Origin: Gracilimonas sp034520725
GTDB taxonomy: Bacteria; Bacteroidota; Rhodothermia; Balneolales; Balneolaceae
Reading direction: 5' to 3'
Assembly (NCBI GenBank): GCA_034520725.1
Contig: JAXHNH010000020.1
Location: 138,229-202,228 of the forward strand
Length of the DNA stretch: 64,000 nucleotides
Shown piece after piece: positions 29,018-37,686 of the stretch. The notes under the pieces were generated by a model, which did no database searches, was not told the DNA's origin, and was given only the letters and a program-made list of their open reading frames with translations. Position 1 is the stretch's first letter. The number at the start of each line of letters is the position of its first letter. Both the position numbers and the translations under genes were made by a program.

Positions 29018-30247
29018 TCAGGACCTCATGGCTTTAACGGGATTCAGGCGACTGGCTTTGAGTATGGGATAGAGGCAGAACACCAAAGTTATCACGAAGA
29101 TAATTATGGCCTGAGAGTAGAACAGAGAAGGCTCCAAAGAGAACTTTAAAACCGGCTCCATACCAAAAGTCTCGATGACCTCAGCCAGATCCCCACTGCT
29201 TGATAGCCTGATAGGATTTACATGAAAATAATAGGATATAGGAAAGGATACCGCTATTCCGGTCAGGGACCCTACCATTGCAACCAGAAATACCTCGAAT
29301 GCCAATATGATCGCAATGGCGATCCTTGGCGTGCCCACAGAGATCATTACTCCAAATTCGTAGGTTCTCTCGGTGATCATCATCAATACTGTCCCAAGTA
29401 TTCCGAAACCTACTACAACATAAAGGATCATAATAATGATGAACCCGCTACCACGATCAGATTCAATTGCCTGAACGAGCTCGGGCATAAGTTCTTTCCA
29501 GTCCATCACCTCATATTCTTCACTCGATAATTTTCCGGAAAGAGACTTAACGATCTGTGCAGCATCGTCTGAGTCTTCAAGAATGAGTGAGATCCCTGTG
29601 AGCCGATCCGGAGCTGCTAAAAAATACTGTGCCGTTTCCAGGGGCATCATCACCAGACTCTTATTCAGATCTGGATTTGGAAACCTTACCGCTCCTCTAA
29701 CCTCATACAATCCGGCCGCACTTTGTCCCCTGAAACCCTGCCCGATCATTACCAGGCTGTCCCCAACCTGCAGTTCCAGCCGCTGCATCAGGTCGGTTCC
29801 AACCAAAACAGATTGCTCATTTAAGCTTTCAAAATAGGAACCTGAAATGATTCTGCTTTCGGGATCACTTAGTGACCTTTCCTTTTCAGGATCAATGCCA
29901 ATGACCATGGCTGCCCGACTTTGTCTCTCACCTGCTACCAATGCATAGGATTCTATTCTGGGAACAGCTTCAGTTATTCCGGAAGTCTGATCTATAATAT
30001 TGAAAAGTGAATCCTCTGAAACTAAGGAGTATTCCAGCGTTTTATCGTCCCAATATCCTTTTTGGTGGATCTGTGCGTAGCCTGTAAAAATCCCTACTGT
30101 ATTCTCTATCATCTGCTCGTAGGAACCTTCATTCATGGTCCGCATCACAGATGAAAGTATGACCGCAACAATAACCGACAGCATCGTGATGAACGTGCGC
30201 CTTTTATTACGCCAAATATTCCGCCATGCGAGTTTCAGATACAACAT
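29018..30247 (-). CDS. ABC transporter permease, LolC/FtsX type
   Basis: A 409-residue partner permease with the same layout: WRNIWRNKRRTFITMLSVIV at the N-terminus, a periplasmic core to about 265, then FtsX-type helices (ITERTYEFGVMISVGTPRIA) and the closing RLNPVKAMRS. It is first of the permease pair. Directly upstream on its strand is an 81-base heptamer array where a promoter would be expected, and then a gene in the opposite direction, which separates it from the LolA-like gene. Confidence 0.9.
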   Translation of the reverse strand: MLYLKLAWRNIWRNKRRTFITMLSVIVAVILSSVMRTMNEGSYEQMIENTVGIFTGYAQIHQKGYWDDKTLEYSLVSEDSLFNIIDQTSGITEAVPRIESYALVAGERQSRAAMVIGIDPEKERSLSDPESRIISGSYFESLNEQSVLVGTDLMQRLELQVGDSLVMIGQGFRGQSAAGLYEVRGAVRFPNPDLNKSLVMMPLETAQYFLAAPDRLTGISLILEDSDDAAQIVKSLSGKLSSEEYEVMDWKELMPELVQAIESDRGSGFIIIMILYVVVGFGILGTVLMMITERTYEFGVMISVGTPRIAIAIILAFEVFLVAMVGSLTGIAVSFPISYYFHVNPIRLSSSGDLAEVIETFGMEPVLKFSLEPSLFYSQAIIIFVITLVFCLYPILKASRLNPVKAMRS

Positions 30248-30256
30248 TATTTTTAA

Positions 30257-30337
30257 GTTAGCAGTTAGCAGTTAGCAGTTAGCAGTTAGCAGTTAGCAGT
30301 TAGCAGTTAGCAGTTAGCAGTTAGCAGTTAGCAGTTA
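30257..30337. repeat. Heptamer array, GTTAGCA unit, about 11.6 perfect copies
   Basis: 81 bases of perfect 7-bp tandem repeat (CAGTTAG in another register). It begins ten bases from the permease start and is the most regular array in the window, so it is probably the most recently expanded. Confidence 0.97.
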
Positions 30338-30375
30338 AAATTTAGAGTCATTTATTTGTAAGGAATTAACTTTTA

Positions 30376-30774
30376 ATGACTCTAACTATAGAACCACAGA
30401 TTAAATTATTTCATATGAGAAAGAACAATCTTTATGACAAATCTTATGCATTCGCAATTCGCGTTGTTAAAGGATATCAATTTCTGAGTAAAGAGAAACG
30501 TGAATTCATTATTTCAAAACAATTGCTACGAAGCGGAACCAGTATTGGTGCAAATGTTTCTGAAGCAAATGGAGCTATCTCCAAGGCAGATTTTTCCTCA
30601 AAAATATCCATTGCTTACAAAGAAGCATTGGAAACAAAGTATTGGCTCAACCTATTACATGACACTGAATTCATCACAACAAAATCGCATAAAAGTATGC
30701 TTAACGACGCAGATGAACTATGTAGAATTTTATTTTCCATATTAAAAAGCACAAGAATTAACAGTAAACAGTAG
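30376..30774 (+). CDS. Four-helix-bundle protein (S23/IVP family)
   Basis: A 132-residue member of the four-helix-bundle family named after proteins encoded in 23S rRNA intervening sequences. The core is LYDKSYAFAIRVVKGYQFLS, KQLLRSGTSIGANVSEANGA and SIAYKEALETKYWLNLL. The role of these proteins is unknown; relatives act as accessory proteins in diversity-generating retroelements. AAGGA ten bases before the ATG at 30376 supports that start, although MRKNNLYDKS at 30415 is closer to the family norm. It is opposite in strand to the export cassette and lies between two heptamer arrays. Confidence 0.85.
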   Translation: MTLTIEPQIKLFHMRKNNLYDKSYAFAIRVVKGYQFLSKEKREFIISKQLLRSGTSIGANVSEANGAISKADFSSKISIAYKEALETKYWLNLLHDTEFITTKSHKSMLNDADELCRILFSILKSTRINSKQ

Positions 30775-30820
30775 TCAAAAACACTGTTTACTGTTAATTG
30801 TTAACTGATCACTGAACACG
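30763..30820. repeat. Inverted heptamer arrays, CAGTnAn family, hairpin-forming
   Basis: Two ACAGTAA-type units are followed by their inverse (TTTACTG, TTAATTG, TTAACTG, ATCACTG). The centre TAACAGTAAACAGT / ACTGTTTACTGTTA can fold into a hairpin and may end transcripts from both converging genes. Confidence 0.75.
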
Positions 30821-31565
30821 TCTCATGTTTTGGACACTAAAGAAGCTTTCAGGGATGCCTTCGTTGAATTCCATAGATTTGTACTCCAGTACCGTCATAT
30901 GTCCTTCTTTATCCATTGGGATCATTTCCATCCTGGATGGTATCAGCCTCCCGTCAAACTCTTTCACATTCATTCCATTCATCACGTTGATCAGATCCCC
31001 AAACTCATCGTAAAACTCCGCCTTTAGCTCGATATATTCCTCTTTAGAGATCCACACATCTACTCTTGTCCAAACCACCGGAGCTTCCGGTTTTGGAGTC
31101 ATTTCGATCTTGTAGCAATCGTATCCCTGAATGGTTTCTTCACCCACTACCTTCATGGTCATAATCTGTGACGGATGAGGATTCCCGAACCAGATCATCA
31201 TTGGTAAAATCTGAGCCCATCCATGACTGCATCATCATTGAGGGTGGCATTTTAATGGTTCTTCCCACACTTGGAACCCAATTCCATATCTCGTTTCCCC
31301 GCTTTAGAAAAGCCGTTCCCCTGTCTCGGGCAGGAGCTGTTATCAGGATCATTGAGTATTCAGTGCCACGACTCCAGCTTTTCATGGACACCTCACGACT
31401 CCAGTTAGGCCGAACGATGGTCATCGTAACCTCTGCCTCGAGTGATTCTCCCCGCATTTTCTCATCCATTTTCCGGACGATCTCAGTTGCATTCTGTGCC
31501 TGTAGTATCCCCGTCAGGCATAACACAAGACCAGCTAAAACTAATAAACCTTTTCTGATAAGCAT
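30809..31565 (-). pseudogene. Outer membrane lipoprotein-sorting protein (LolA-like), frame broken once
   Basis: Periplasmic protein with a signal peptide ending GILQAQ, then the LolA-like fold: IVRKMDEKMRGESLEAEVTM, TAFLKRGNEIWNWVPSVGRT and DDLVRESSSVTDYDHE. The frame breaks in GAAGGTAGTGGG near 31148. Dropping one G gives DHEVVGEETIQGYDCYKIEM and one protein of about 250 residues ending at 30809. This PF17131-type family sits next to LolC/D/E-like ABC genes in many Gram-negatives, where it is thought to carry hydrophobic cargo from the permease to the outer membrane (inference). Confidence 0.82.
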
Positions 31566-31655
31566 GTTTTTGACCTCCCCGGTTAATTAACCAAAAGTAA
31601 AGTCAAAATAAAATAGTGAAAACAGATTAATTTAGCGTGAAGAGCAGGAATCTGC

Positions 31656-32276
31656 TTATTTACGTACCGCTTTGTCTTTCTCGGGTGAATAAACCAGATC
31701 GAGGAAATTCTGGAGGATCATAGACCCAACACTGCCTGATTTCTCAGGATGAAATTGAACTCCAATAAAATTGTCTTTGGCTACAATGGCAGAAAAATCA
31801 TTAATGTAATTGCAGGATGCCAGCGTGTACTCACTGACCGGGGCATAGTAACTATGTACAAAATACAGGTAATTCTTGTCGATCAGATTTTTAAGAATAG
31901 GATGTTTATCTGTAACCTTAAGCTTGTTCCAACCCATATGGGGCACCTTTGCTTTGGTGTCATCAAACTTTTTCAGTGAACCGGGTATGATCCCAAGACC
32001 AGTCGTATGCCCTTCAGATGAGTTTTCATAAAAGAGCTGCATTCCCACACAAATCCCAAGGACGGGCTTTTTGGTTTGCTTCAGCCACTCGTCAACCCCA
32101 TTTTCCTTAAGTGATTCCATGGCTGCACTGGCATGTCCAACTCCCGGAAATATCACTGCCTTAGCAGTTTCCAGTTCTTCTGGGGTTTCGGCGAAGAAAT
32201 ATTTGGCTTCCAGTCGCTCCAGAGCATTTGCCACTGAGGCTGTGTTACCGGCTTTGTACTTGATAATAGCGATCAT
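31656..32276 (-). CDS. hisH: Imidazole glycerol phosphate synthase, glutaminase subunit
   Basis: A 206-residue class I glutamine amidotransferase. The nucleophile elbow GICVGMQ carries Cys76, and the His176/Glu178 of QFHPEKSG complete the triad. It feeds ammonia to HisF for imidazole ring closure. Last of the visible his genes, it starts seven bases after hisB. hisA, hisF and hisI do not follow it, so they must lie elsewhere. Confidence 0.95.
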   Translation of the reverse strand: MIAIIKYKAGNTASVANALERLEAKYFFAETPEELETAKAVIFPGVGHASAAMESLKENGVDEWLKQTKKPVLGICVGMQLFYENSSEGHTTGLGIIPGSLKKFDDTKAKVPHMGWNKLKVTDKHPILKNLIDKNYLYFVHSYYAPVSEYTLASCNYINDFSAIVAKDNFIGVQFHPEKSGSVGSMILQNFLDLVYSPEKDKAVRK

Positions 32277-32283
32277 ATGTAAT

Positions 32284-33168
32284 CTACAACGTCCCTTTCG
32301 AACTGGGGACTAGATTTTTTATGCGCCCGTTCTGTTCTATAGCCATCTTTAAAGACCGGGCGAGTCCTTTAAAGCAGGCTTCAATTTTATGATGGTCATT
32401 TTCACCTGTGAAGCTAACATGTAATGTCGCCTTCAAGTTCATTGCCAGGCTATAAAAAAAATGTTTAACCATTTCGGTGGGAAAGTCTCCAACATACTCT
32501 CTGCTGAATTCACCTTCGAACACCAGATAAGGTCTACCTGACAGATCGATAGCCACTGTAGATTGTGTTTCGTCCATGGGTAACACGAAACCATAACGCT
32601 CAATTCCCATTTTGTTACCCAGTGCATTCGTGATCACCTCACCCAATGCAATGGCTACATCTTCGATAGTATGGTGTTCATCCACCTCCAGATCACCTTC
32701 ACAATTCAGCTTCATATCTATCAATCCATGCCGGGCGATCTGGTCCAGCATATGGTCAAAGAACTTCAATCCCGTAGAAATCTCCGCTTTACCGGTTCCA
32801 TCAAGATTGACCTCTATGGTGATATCCGTTTCGTTGGTTTTTCTTTTCAGGGAGGCTTTTCGGGCTTCAGTCGAAATAAATTTCACCAGGTTATCCCAAT
32901 CAGAACCTGAAACTAGCTCTTTCCCGTCTTCAATCAAGATCAGGTTTTCATCTTTGGTCTCTACAGTGAGATCGGCCTCACCCTTTTTCATAAAAGATAT
33001 TCCTTCCTGCTCCAGGATCTTTATTTGATCCTGATTGATCTCATCTTCACTAATGAGAATTTCACGGCCACCATCGGTGATAGTCTTCAAAGCCCGGATC
33101 GTGTTTTCACGAAACAGATATTTTCCGGATGGATCGTTCAGTGCACTTTTGGTGATGGATATCAGCAT
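32284..33168 (-). CDS. hisB: Imidazoleglycerol-phosphate dehydratase with divergent N-terminal extension
   Basis: Residues from about 107 form the complete dehydratase: TEVNLDGTG-type start, FFDHMLDQIARHGLIDM and DEHHTIEDVAIALGE with the Mn-binding histidines, then the mirrored HFFYSLAMNLKATLHV and DHHKIEACFKGLARSLK. Residues 1-105 replace the HAD phosphatase found in bifunctional HisB: the helix-strand order (ENTIRALKTITDGGREILIS, ENLILIEDGKELVSG) recalls a HAD fold but the DxDx(T/V) nucleophile motif is absent. Dehydratase activity is expected; phosphatase activity is not. Confidence 0.92.
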   Translation of the reverse strand: MLISITKSALNDPSGKYLFRENTIRALKTITDGGREILISEDEINQDQIKILEQEGISFMKKGEADLTVETKDENLILIEDGKELVSGSDWDNLVKFISTEARKASLKRKTNETDITIEVNLDGTGKAEISTGLKFFDHMLDQIARHGLIDMKLNCEGDLEVDEHHTIEDVAIALGEVITNALGNKMGIERYGFVLPMDETQSTVAIDLSGRPYLVFEGEFSREYVGDFPTEMVKHFFYSLAMNLKATLHVSFTGENDHHKIEACFKGLARSLKMAIEQNGRIKNLVPSSKGTL

Positions 33169-33458
33169 GATTATTTATTTAATGTGAAGCAGTGCTTCTA
33201 TGAGATGCTCCGCAATAAAGTAGCGGAACAAGTTCAAAAATTAAAAACTATCAAATGGGACGCGGATGAGACAAATGTAGTGGGTATATGCTGTCATGTT
33301 TGACATTTTACAAATCTGTGATCATCTGCAAAATCCACTTTATCCGTGTTCCATTCCCAATCTTTACTCGCCCCAGAAACTCCGCTCGGAGCGGATTAGT
33401 TTCAAGCGTTTTTAACAATTCGGCAGACGAGCTTGGAGTCGTCGGACGAAGATTCAAT

Positions 33459-34514
33459 TCAAACTTCAATATTCTTTAAGGCCTCAAAGAACCGGTCATT
33501 TTCAGCGGTCGTTCCGATGGTCAGCCGCAGGCAATCTTCACAATGTGGTTCATTTCCGCGATAGCGTATGATCACGCCTTCATCCGCCAGCTTTTTATAG
33601 ACCTCAAGAGCATTTTCAATCCTGAACATTACAAAATTTGCATCCGTGGGGTACACTCGTTTAACCTGAGGAAATGTAATGAGCTTTCCGATCACACGTT
33701 CACGTTCTTCAAGAACCGCCTCAATATTCATTTTCACATTATTGAGGCTGGAAAATGCCTGAGTCGCCTTTTGGGCCGTCAGTTTATTGATGTTATACGG
33801 AGCCTTCACCTTCAGCATGTAGGATATGATCTCTGCATCCGCCAGGGCAATACCTAAACGAATACCGGCCAGGCCAAACGACTTTGACATGGTCTGAAGA
33901 ACCACCAGATTGTTATAATCTGTAAGATTGCCAGTCAGGCTAGCTTGGCTGCTAAAATCGATGTAAGCCTCATCTATCACAACAATGCCGTCAAACCCAT
34001 TCATTACCTGCATGATATCATCAATATCCAGGCTATTTGCGGTTGGGTTATTGGGAGAACAAATAAAGACCATCTTTGTTTCGGGTCGGACAGCTTTCAG
34101 TATTTTTTCAGGTTGCAACTGAAAATTCTCAGTTAAGAGCACCTCATCCACAGCTACATCGTTAATGGCAGCTGATACCTTATACATCCCGTAGGTTGGT
34201 GGATTGATGATCACACGATCTTTACCCGGAGTACAAAATATCCTGAACAGCAGATCTATCGCTTCATCACTTCCTACCCCTACAAACACATTTTCAGTTT
34301 CAACCCCTCTGAATGCGGCTATCTTTTCCCTCAGTTCATTTTGATACGGCATCGGATAACGATTCAATTCCAGGTCATCCGCAAATGGTGCCCCAAAACT
34401 GTTTTCATTGGCATCCAACAAGATCCCGGAATCAAAATCATCCCTTGCGCTTCGGTAGGGTTTCAGGTTTTTGATGTTCTCCCTAACCAGGGCTTTCATG
34501 TCAATTTTTTTCAT
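33459..34514 (-). CDS. hisC: Histidinol-phosphate aminotransferase
   Basis: A 351-residue fold-type I PLP enzyme: ILLDANENSFGAPF, GVGSDEAIDLLFRIFCTPG, FICSPNNPTANSLDI, VVIDEAYIDFS and the PLP-lysine segment LQTMSKSFGLAGIRLG. I prefer the ATG at 34514 (MKKIDMKALVREN), which aligns in length with HisC of E. coli, over 34532. The 290-base gap to hisB (33169-33458) holds no gene; it contains a TCCGCTCGGAGCGGA palindrome near 33380 and may hold an internal promoter. Confidence 0.94.
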   Translation of the reverse strand: MKKIDMKALVRENIKNLKPYRSARDDFDSGILLDANENSFGAPFADDLELNRYPMPYQNELREKIAAFRGVETENVFVGVGSDEAIDLLFRIFCTPGKDRVIINPPTYGMYKVSAAINDVAVDEVLLTENFQLQPEKILKAVRPETKMVFICSPNNPTANSLDIDDIMQVMNGFDGIVVIDEAYIDFSSQASLTGNLTDYNNLVVLQTMSKSFGLAGIRLGIALADAEIISYMLKVKAPYNINKLTAQKATQAFSSLNNVKMNIEAVLEERERVIGKLITFPQVKRVYPTDANFVMFRIENALEVYKKLADEGVIIRYRGNEPHCEDCLRLTIGTTAENDRFFEALKNIEV

Positions 34515-34580
34515 GTATCGTATCTTAATCATTTTGTGTAGCAGACGGGACGTTTGGCAAGTCAGACCTAATGCTACACC

Positions 34581-35867
34581 CTATTTCAAATTTTTCAATC
34601 GCAGGGATACCGCGTTTTTATGGGCCTGAAGTTCTTCTAATTCCGCCAGTTTTTCCACTGCAGGACCAACATTCTTTAGCCCCTCTTCTGTGAGTGATTG
34701 CATAGTCACTGATTTCTGAAATGCAGCTAAATTAACCCCGCTGTACATTCGTGCATAGCCATAGGTTGGCAAAGTATGATTGGTACCGGAAGCATAATCT
34801 CCCACGCTTTCAGGCGTGAGCTGACCCAGAAATACCGAACCTGCATTAATGATTCCATCAGTATATGATTCAGCATCTTCCACATTGACTATCAAATGCT
34901 CGGGAGCGTATTGATTCGAAAACTCAAATGCTTCTTTCAGAGAATCAGTGATTATTATAAAACTGTTTTCTAATGCTCCTGATGCCATTTCTTTGCGAGG
35001 GAGCTCATTTAGCTGACTCTCAAGTACTTCTTCCAGTGTTTTCAGATCAAAGTCTTTTGTAGCTACCAAAACAACCTGACTGTCACTGCCGTGTTCTGCC
35101 TGTGAAAGCAGATCTGCAGCTACAAAAGAAGGATTCGCCTGCTTATCCGCGATCACTAAAACTTCAGAAGGTCCCGCCGGCATATCGATACTGATCTGCG
35201 CCTCAGAATTTTGCAGGATCATCTTGGCTGCCGTTACGTACTGATTGCCCGGCCCAAATATCTTATCCACTTTAGGCACCGATTCCGTTCCGATTGCCAT
35301 AGCCGCTACAGCCTGTGCTCCTCCCGCTAACAGGATCTTATCGATTCCGGCTTTTTGGGCAATGTAGATGATCTCAGGTGCAACGCTTCCATCTTTGCGA
35401 GGTGGAGTAGCCAAAACTTTAGTAGTGCAACCGGCTATCATAGCAGGTATAGCAAGCATCATCGCCGTAGATGGGAGGATTGCGGTTCCACCCGGTACAT
35501 ATAAACCAACTCTTTCTATGGGCCGACTGACTTTCATACACCTTACGCCAGGCATGGTTTCCACTTCAAGATCGGGTGCCAGCTGTGCCTCATGAAATTG
35601 TGAAATATTTCCGAACGCAATATCGATGGCCTCCTTTACGGATTCCTCGATCTCTACCTGAACATCCCTTGGATCTAAAGTCATTGTATTCAGCTTAACT
35701 CCATCAAACTGTTCCGTAAATTGTAATACAGCGGCATCCCCCTCTTTCTCCACTGCATCAATAATGGGTTGAACCGTTCGAAAGATGGACGTAAAATCGA
35801 TCTTAGGTCTCATTAAGAGCTTCTCGATCTCATCCTGTTTTAGATCTGTGTAGGTATATGTTTTCAT
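34581..35867 (-). CDS. hisD: Histidinol dehydrogenase
   Basis: A 428-residue zinc enzyme performing the last two oxidations of histidine synthesis. Motifs include GLYVPGGTAILPSTAMMLAI, KIFGPGNQYVTAAKMILQ, DMPAGPSEVLVIAD, the catalytic QAEHGSDSQV (zinc and base residues) and NAGSVFLGQLTPESVGDYAS. Length is normal. It starts 118 bases after hisG. The tail of that gap (about 35955-35985) carries degenerate TTGGATG heptamers and the rest a short GAGGCAGAGCCTC palindrome. Confidence 0.96.
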   Translation of the reverse strand: MKTYTYTDLKQDEIEKLLMRPKIDFTSIFRTVQPIIDAVEKEGDAAVLQFTEQFDGVKLNTMTLDPRDVQVEIEESVKEAIDIAFGNISQFHEAQLAPDLEVETMPGVRCMKVSRPIERVGLYVPGGTAILPSTAMMLAIPAMIAGCTTKVLATPPRKDGSVAPEIIYIAQKAGIDKILLAGGAQAVAAMAIGTESVPKVDKIFGPGNQYVTAAKMILQNSEAQISIDMPAGPSEVLVIADKQANPSFVAADLLSQAEHGSDSQVVLVATKDFDLKTLEEVLESQLNELPRKEMASGALENSFIIITDSLKEAFEFSNQYAPEHLIVNVEDAESYTDGIINAGSVFLGQLTPESVGDYASGTNHTLPTYGYARMYSGVNLAAFQKSVTMQSLTEEGLKNVGPAVEKLAELEELQAHKNAVSLRLKNLK

Positions 35868-35985
35868 TTCATTGCCTTTGTTTTGAGGCAGAGCCTCAAT
35901 TAGTCATTCCGCAACAGAGCAGCGAAACGAGCTTTGGTTCACTTTTACTTCAATATTGGATATTCGCTGTTCCTTGTTGAATGTT

Positions 35986-36867
35986 CTACAAGATCATACT
36001 TTCAATAGGCAGCATCACAATATCCGATGCGCCGGCGTCCTTCAACTCCTCCATAACCGTCCAGAATTTTTCCAGCGGAATGACGGTGTGAATTGCCACC
36101 ATGTTATTTTCAGCAAGTGGCATTACCGTAGGACTTTTCATTGACGGAATAATATCTTTGATTTTTTCTACAGCAGATGTAGGCGCATTCATCATAATGT
36201 AGCGGCTCTTCGCTGCCTGCTGATAGCCATCCATTCTCACTAAAAAGCGCTCGATCAGTTCTTTCTTCCCCGGTGAAAGTTCTTTATTGGTTCTGATCAA
36301 TTGTGTCTGTGACTCTAGAATAGTATCCAGTTCCACTAGTCCATTCGCGCGTAATGTGCCTCCCGATGATACCAGATCCACTATAGCATCCGCTACCTCA
36401 AGCTGGGGTGCAATTTCGACAGCGCCGGAGATCTCAATGACCTGAATATCGATTCCCCTTTCACTAAAAAACTTATGGGTCAGATTCGGATAACTTGTGG
36501 CCACTTTTTTGCCATCAAAATCTTCCGGTTTTTTGATATCTCCATTTTTAGGTGCAGCCAGGGAAAGTCGACATTTCCCATATCCCAGATCCCGAATTGG
36601 TGTTACATCCGCACCGGTTTCCTGAGTTTCGTTAGCTCCTACAAATCCAAGATCACATACACCATCCTGTACATATTCCGGAATATCATCATCGCGGAGC
36701 AGCAATAGCTCCACATCAAAATTCCGGGTCTTAACGATTAGATTTCGCTTATAGTTATCAAATTCTATTCCAATGCCTTCAAGTAATGAAATGGTTTTGT
36801 CTGTCAGACGGCCACTTTTTTGAATAGCAATACGCAGTGAAGTTGAAGAGTCCTTCGTTCGGTTCAT
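35986..36867 (-). CDS. hisG: ATP phosphoribosyltransferase, long form
   Basis: First enzyme of histidine synthesis, 293 residues: catalytic part IAIQKSGRLTDKTISLLEGI, DIPEYVQDGVCDLGFVGANE and the PRPP loop DAIVDLVSSGGTLRANGL. A C-terminal ACT-like regulatory domain (about 215-293) is the part that gives histidine feedback inhibition in long-form hexameric HisG. It lies 72 bases after the his leader peptide stop, so it is the first structural gene of the operon G-D-C-B-H. Confidence 0.95.
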   Translation of the reverse strand: MNRTKDSSTSLRIAIQKSGRLTDKTISLLEGIGIEFDNYKRNLIVKTRNFDVELLLLRDDDIPEYVQDGVCDLGFVGANETQETGADVTPIRDLGYGKCRLSLAAPKNGDIKKPEDFDGKKVATSYPNLTHKFFSERGIDIQVIEISGAVEIAPQLEVADAIVDLVSSGGTLRANGLVELDTILESQTQLIRTNKELSPGKKELIERFLVRMDGYQQAAKSRYIMMNAPTSAVEKIKDIIPSMKSPTVMPLAENNMVAIHTVIPLEKFWTVMEELKDAGASDIVMLPIESMIL

Positions 36868-36924
36868 AATATCAGTAAGTAATTGGTTGATTTAAAAATT
36901 GGAAACAGGTGGATATGATCGTGT

Positions 36925-36950
36925 AAAAAAACGTGCAGTTTAAAGCACAT
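36925..36950 (-). terminator. Candidate his attenuator hairpin
   Basis: On the minus strand ATGTGC pairs with GCACGT (six bases, one wobble) around TTTAAACT, followed by seven T. The 5' arm overlaps the last codons of the leader peptide. GTACAT near codons 12-13 could pair with the same arm as an alternative. The stem is short and the mechanism is inferred. Confidence 0.55.
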
Positions 36951-37029
36951 GAATATGATGATGTCCCTGATGAGCATGATGGACACCACGATGTACCTGA
37001 TGGGAAGTATGTATTATATTCTTTTTCAC
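36940..37029 (-). CDS. hisL: Histidine operon leader peptide
   Basis: A 29-codon reading frame with GTG start at 37029 and stop at 36942-36940, encoding MKKNIIHTSHQVHRGVHH and then AHQGHHHIHVL. Ten of its 29 codons are histidine, including a run of three, which is the hallmark of ribosome-mediated his attenuation. It lies 72 bases upstream of hisG with a T-run hairpin between. A TGA two codons upstream fixes the frame limit. On the minus strand TATTTTTG (37041-37034) fits the Bacteroidota -7 consensus and an ATTG lies about 20 bases further up, so the transcript may start within a few bases of the GTG, nearly leaderless. Confidence 0.85.
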   Translation of the reverse strand: MKKNIIHTSHQVHRGVHHAHQGHHHIHVL

Positions 37030-37174
37030 GCCTCAAAAATAAGGATAGTTTGATTTAGGTACAATTTGTTAACACACTTTTAACGAATCTTTTGATAGAT
37101 ACCGTTTCAATATGCTATAAACTTTTTGGTCTCTCTGAATGTTGTTTCACTGAATTAACTATCCAGTTTAGATC

Positions 37175-37621
37175 ATGAAGTCACTTTTCTTAATATTTAT
37201 AGCAGGAATTTTATTAACAGTTAACCTCTCCGCCCAGATGGAACAGGATTTCGATCTGCAGGATTATCGGTGGAATGATAGAGTGTTACTCATTTTTTCT
37301 CCAAACGCTATTTATACTGAACTCACCTCCACCATGGAGATGGTTCGGAAGAATCAGAAAGGTTTTAATGAACGGGACTTGAAAGTGTTTCATGTATTAG
37401 AGAATATCGGAAATTCTTCTGGTGATAATGTGCTGCAAAAAGCGGATGCACAAAATTTGAGAGATCGATTTGATGTGGGTTCTTCAGATTTCAAGATCAT
37501 TCTAATTGGTAAAGACGGATCTGAAAAAATGAGGTCAAGTGAAGCCATAACAAAAAATACATTGTTCGAAGTTATAGATGCTATGCCAATGCGCCGTCTG
37601 GAAATGAAAGAAGATGGTTAA
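37175..37621 (+). CDS. DUF4174 exported protein
   Basis: A 148-residue protein with a signal peptide (1-20, ending LSAQ) and the DUF4174 core: LQDYRWNDRVLLIFSPN at the start and FKIILIGKDGSEKMRSSEAI near the end. The domain looks like a thioredoxin-fold relative without the CxxC pair. The function is unknown. It is divergent from the his operon and followed by an OsmC-type gene 65 bases downstream. Confidence 0.85.
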   Translation: MKSLFLIFIAGILLTVNLSAQMEQDFDLQDYRWNDRVLLIFSPNAIYTELTSTMEMVRKNQKGFNERDLKVFHVLENIGNSSGDNVLQKADAQNLRDRFDVGSSDFKIILIGKDGSEKMRSSEAITKNTLFEVIDAMPMRRLEMKEDG

Positions 37622-37686
37622 GGCAAATCTATTTTATTACCTTTAAAGCGATAAATATTTAAACCAAACTTATAGATCACTAGCAG

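Noticed and set aside
30257..30337. CRISPR array
   Set aside because: The unit is only 7 bp with no spacers and no cas genes are in the window; it is a simple tandem repeat.
30376..30774. Diversity-generating retroelement (four-helix protein as Avd)
   Set aside because: No reverse transcriptase, template repeat or variable repeat was found nearby; the protein is the general S23/IVP type.
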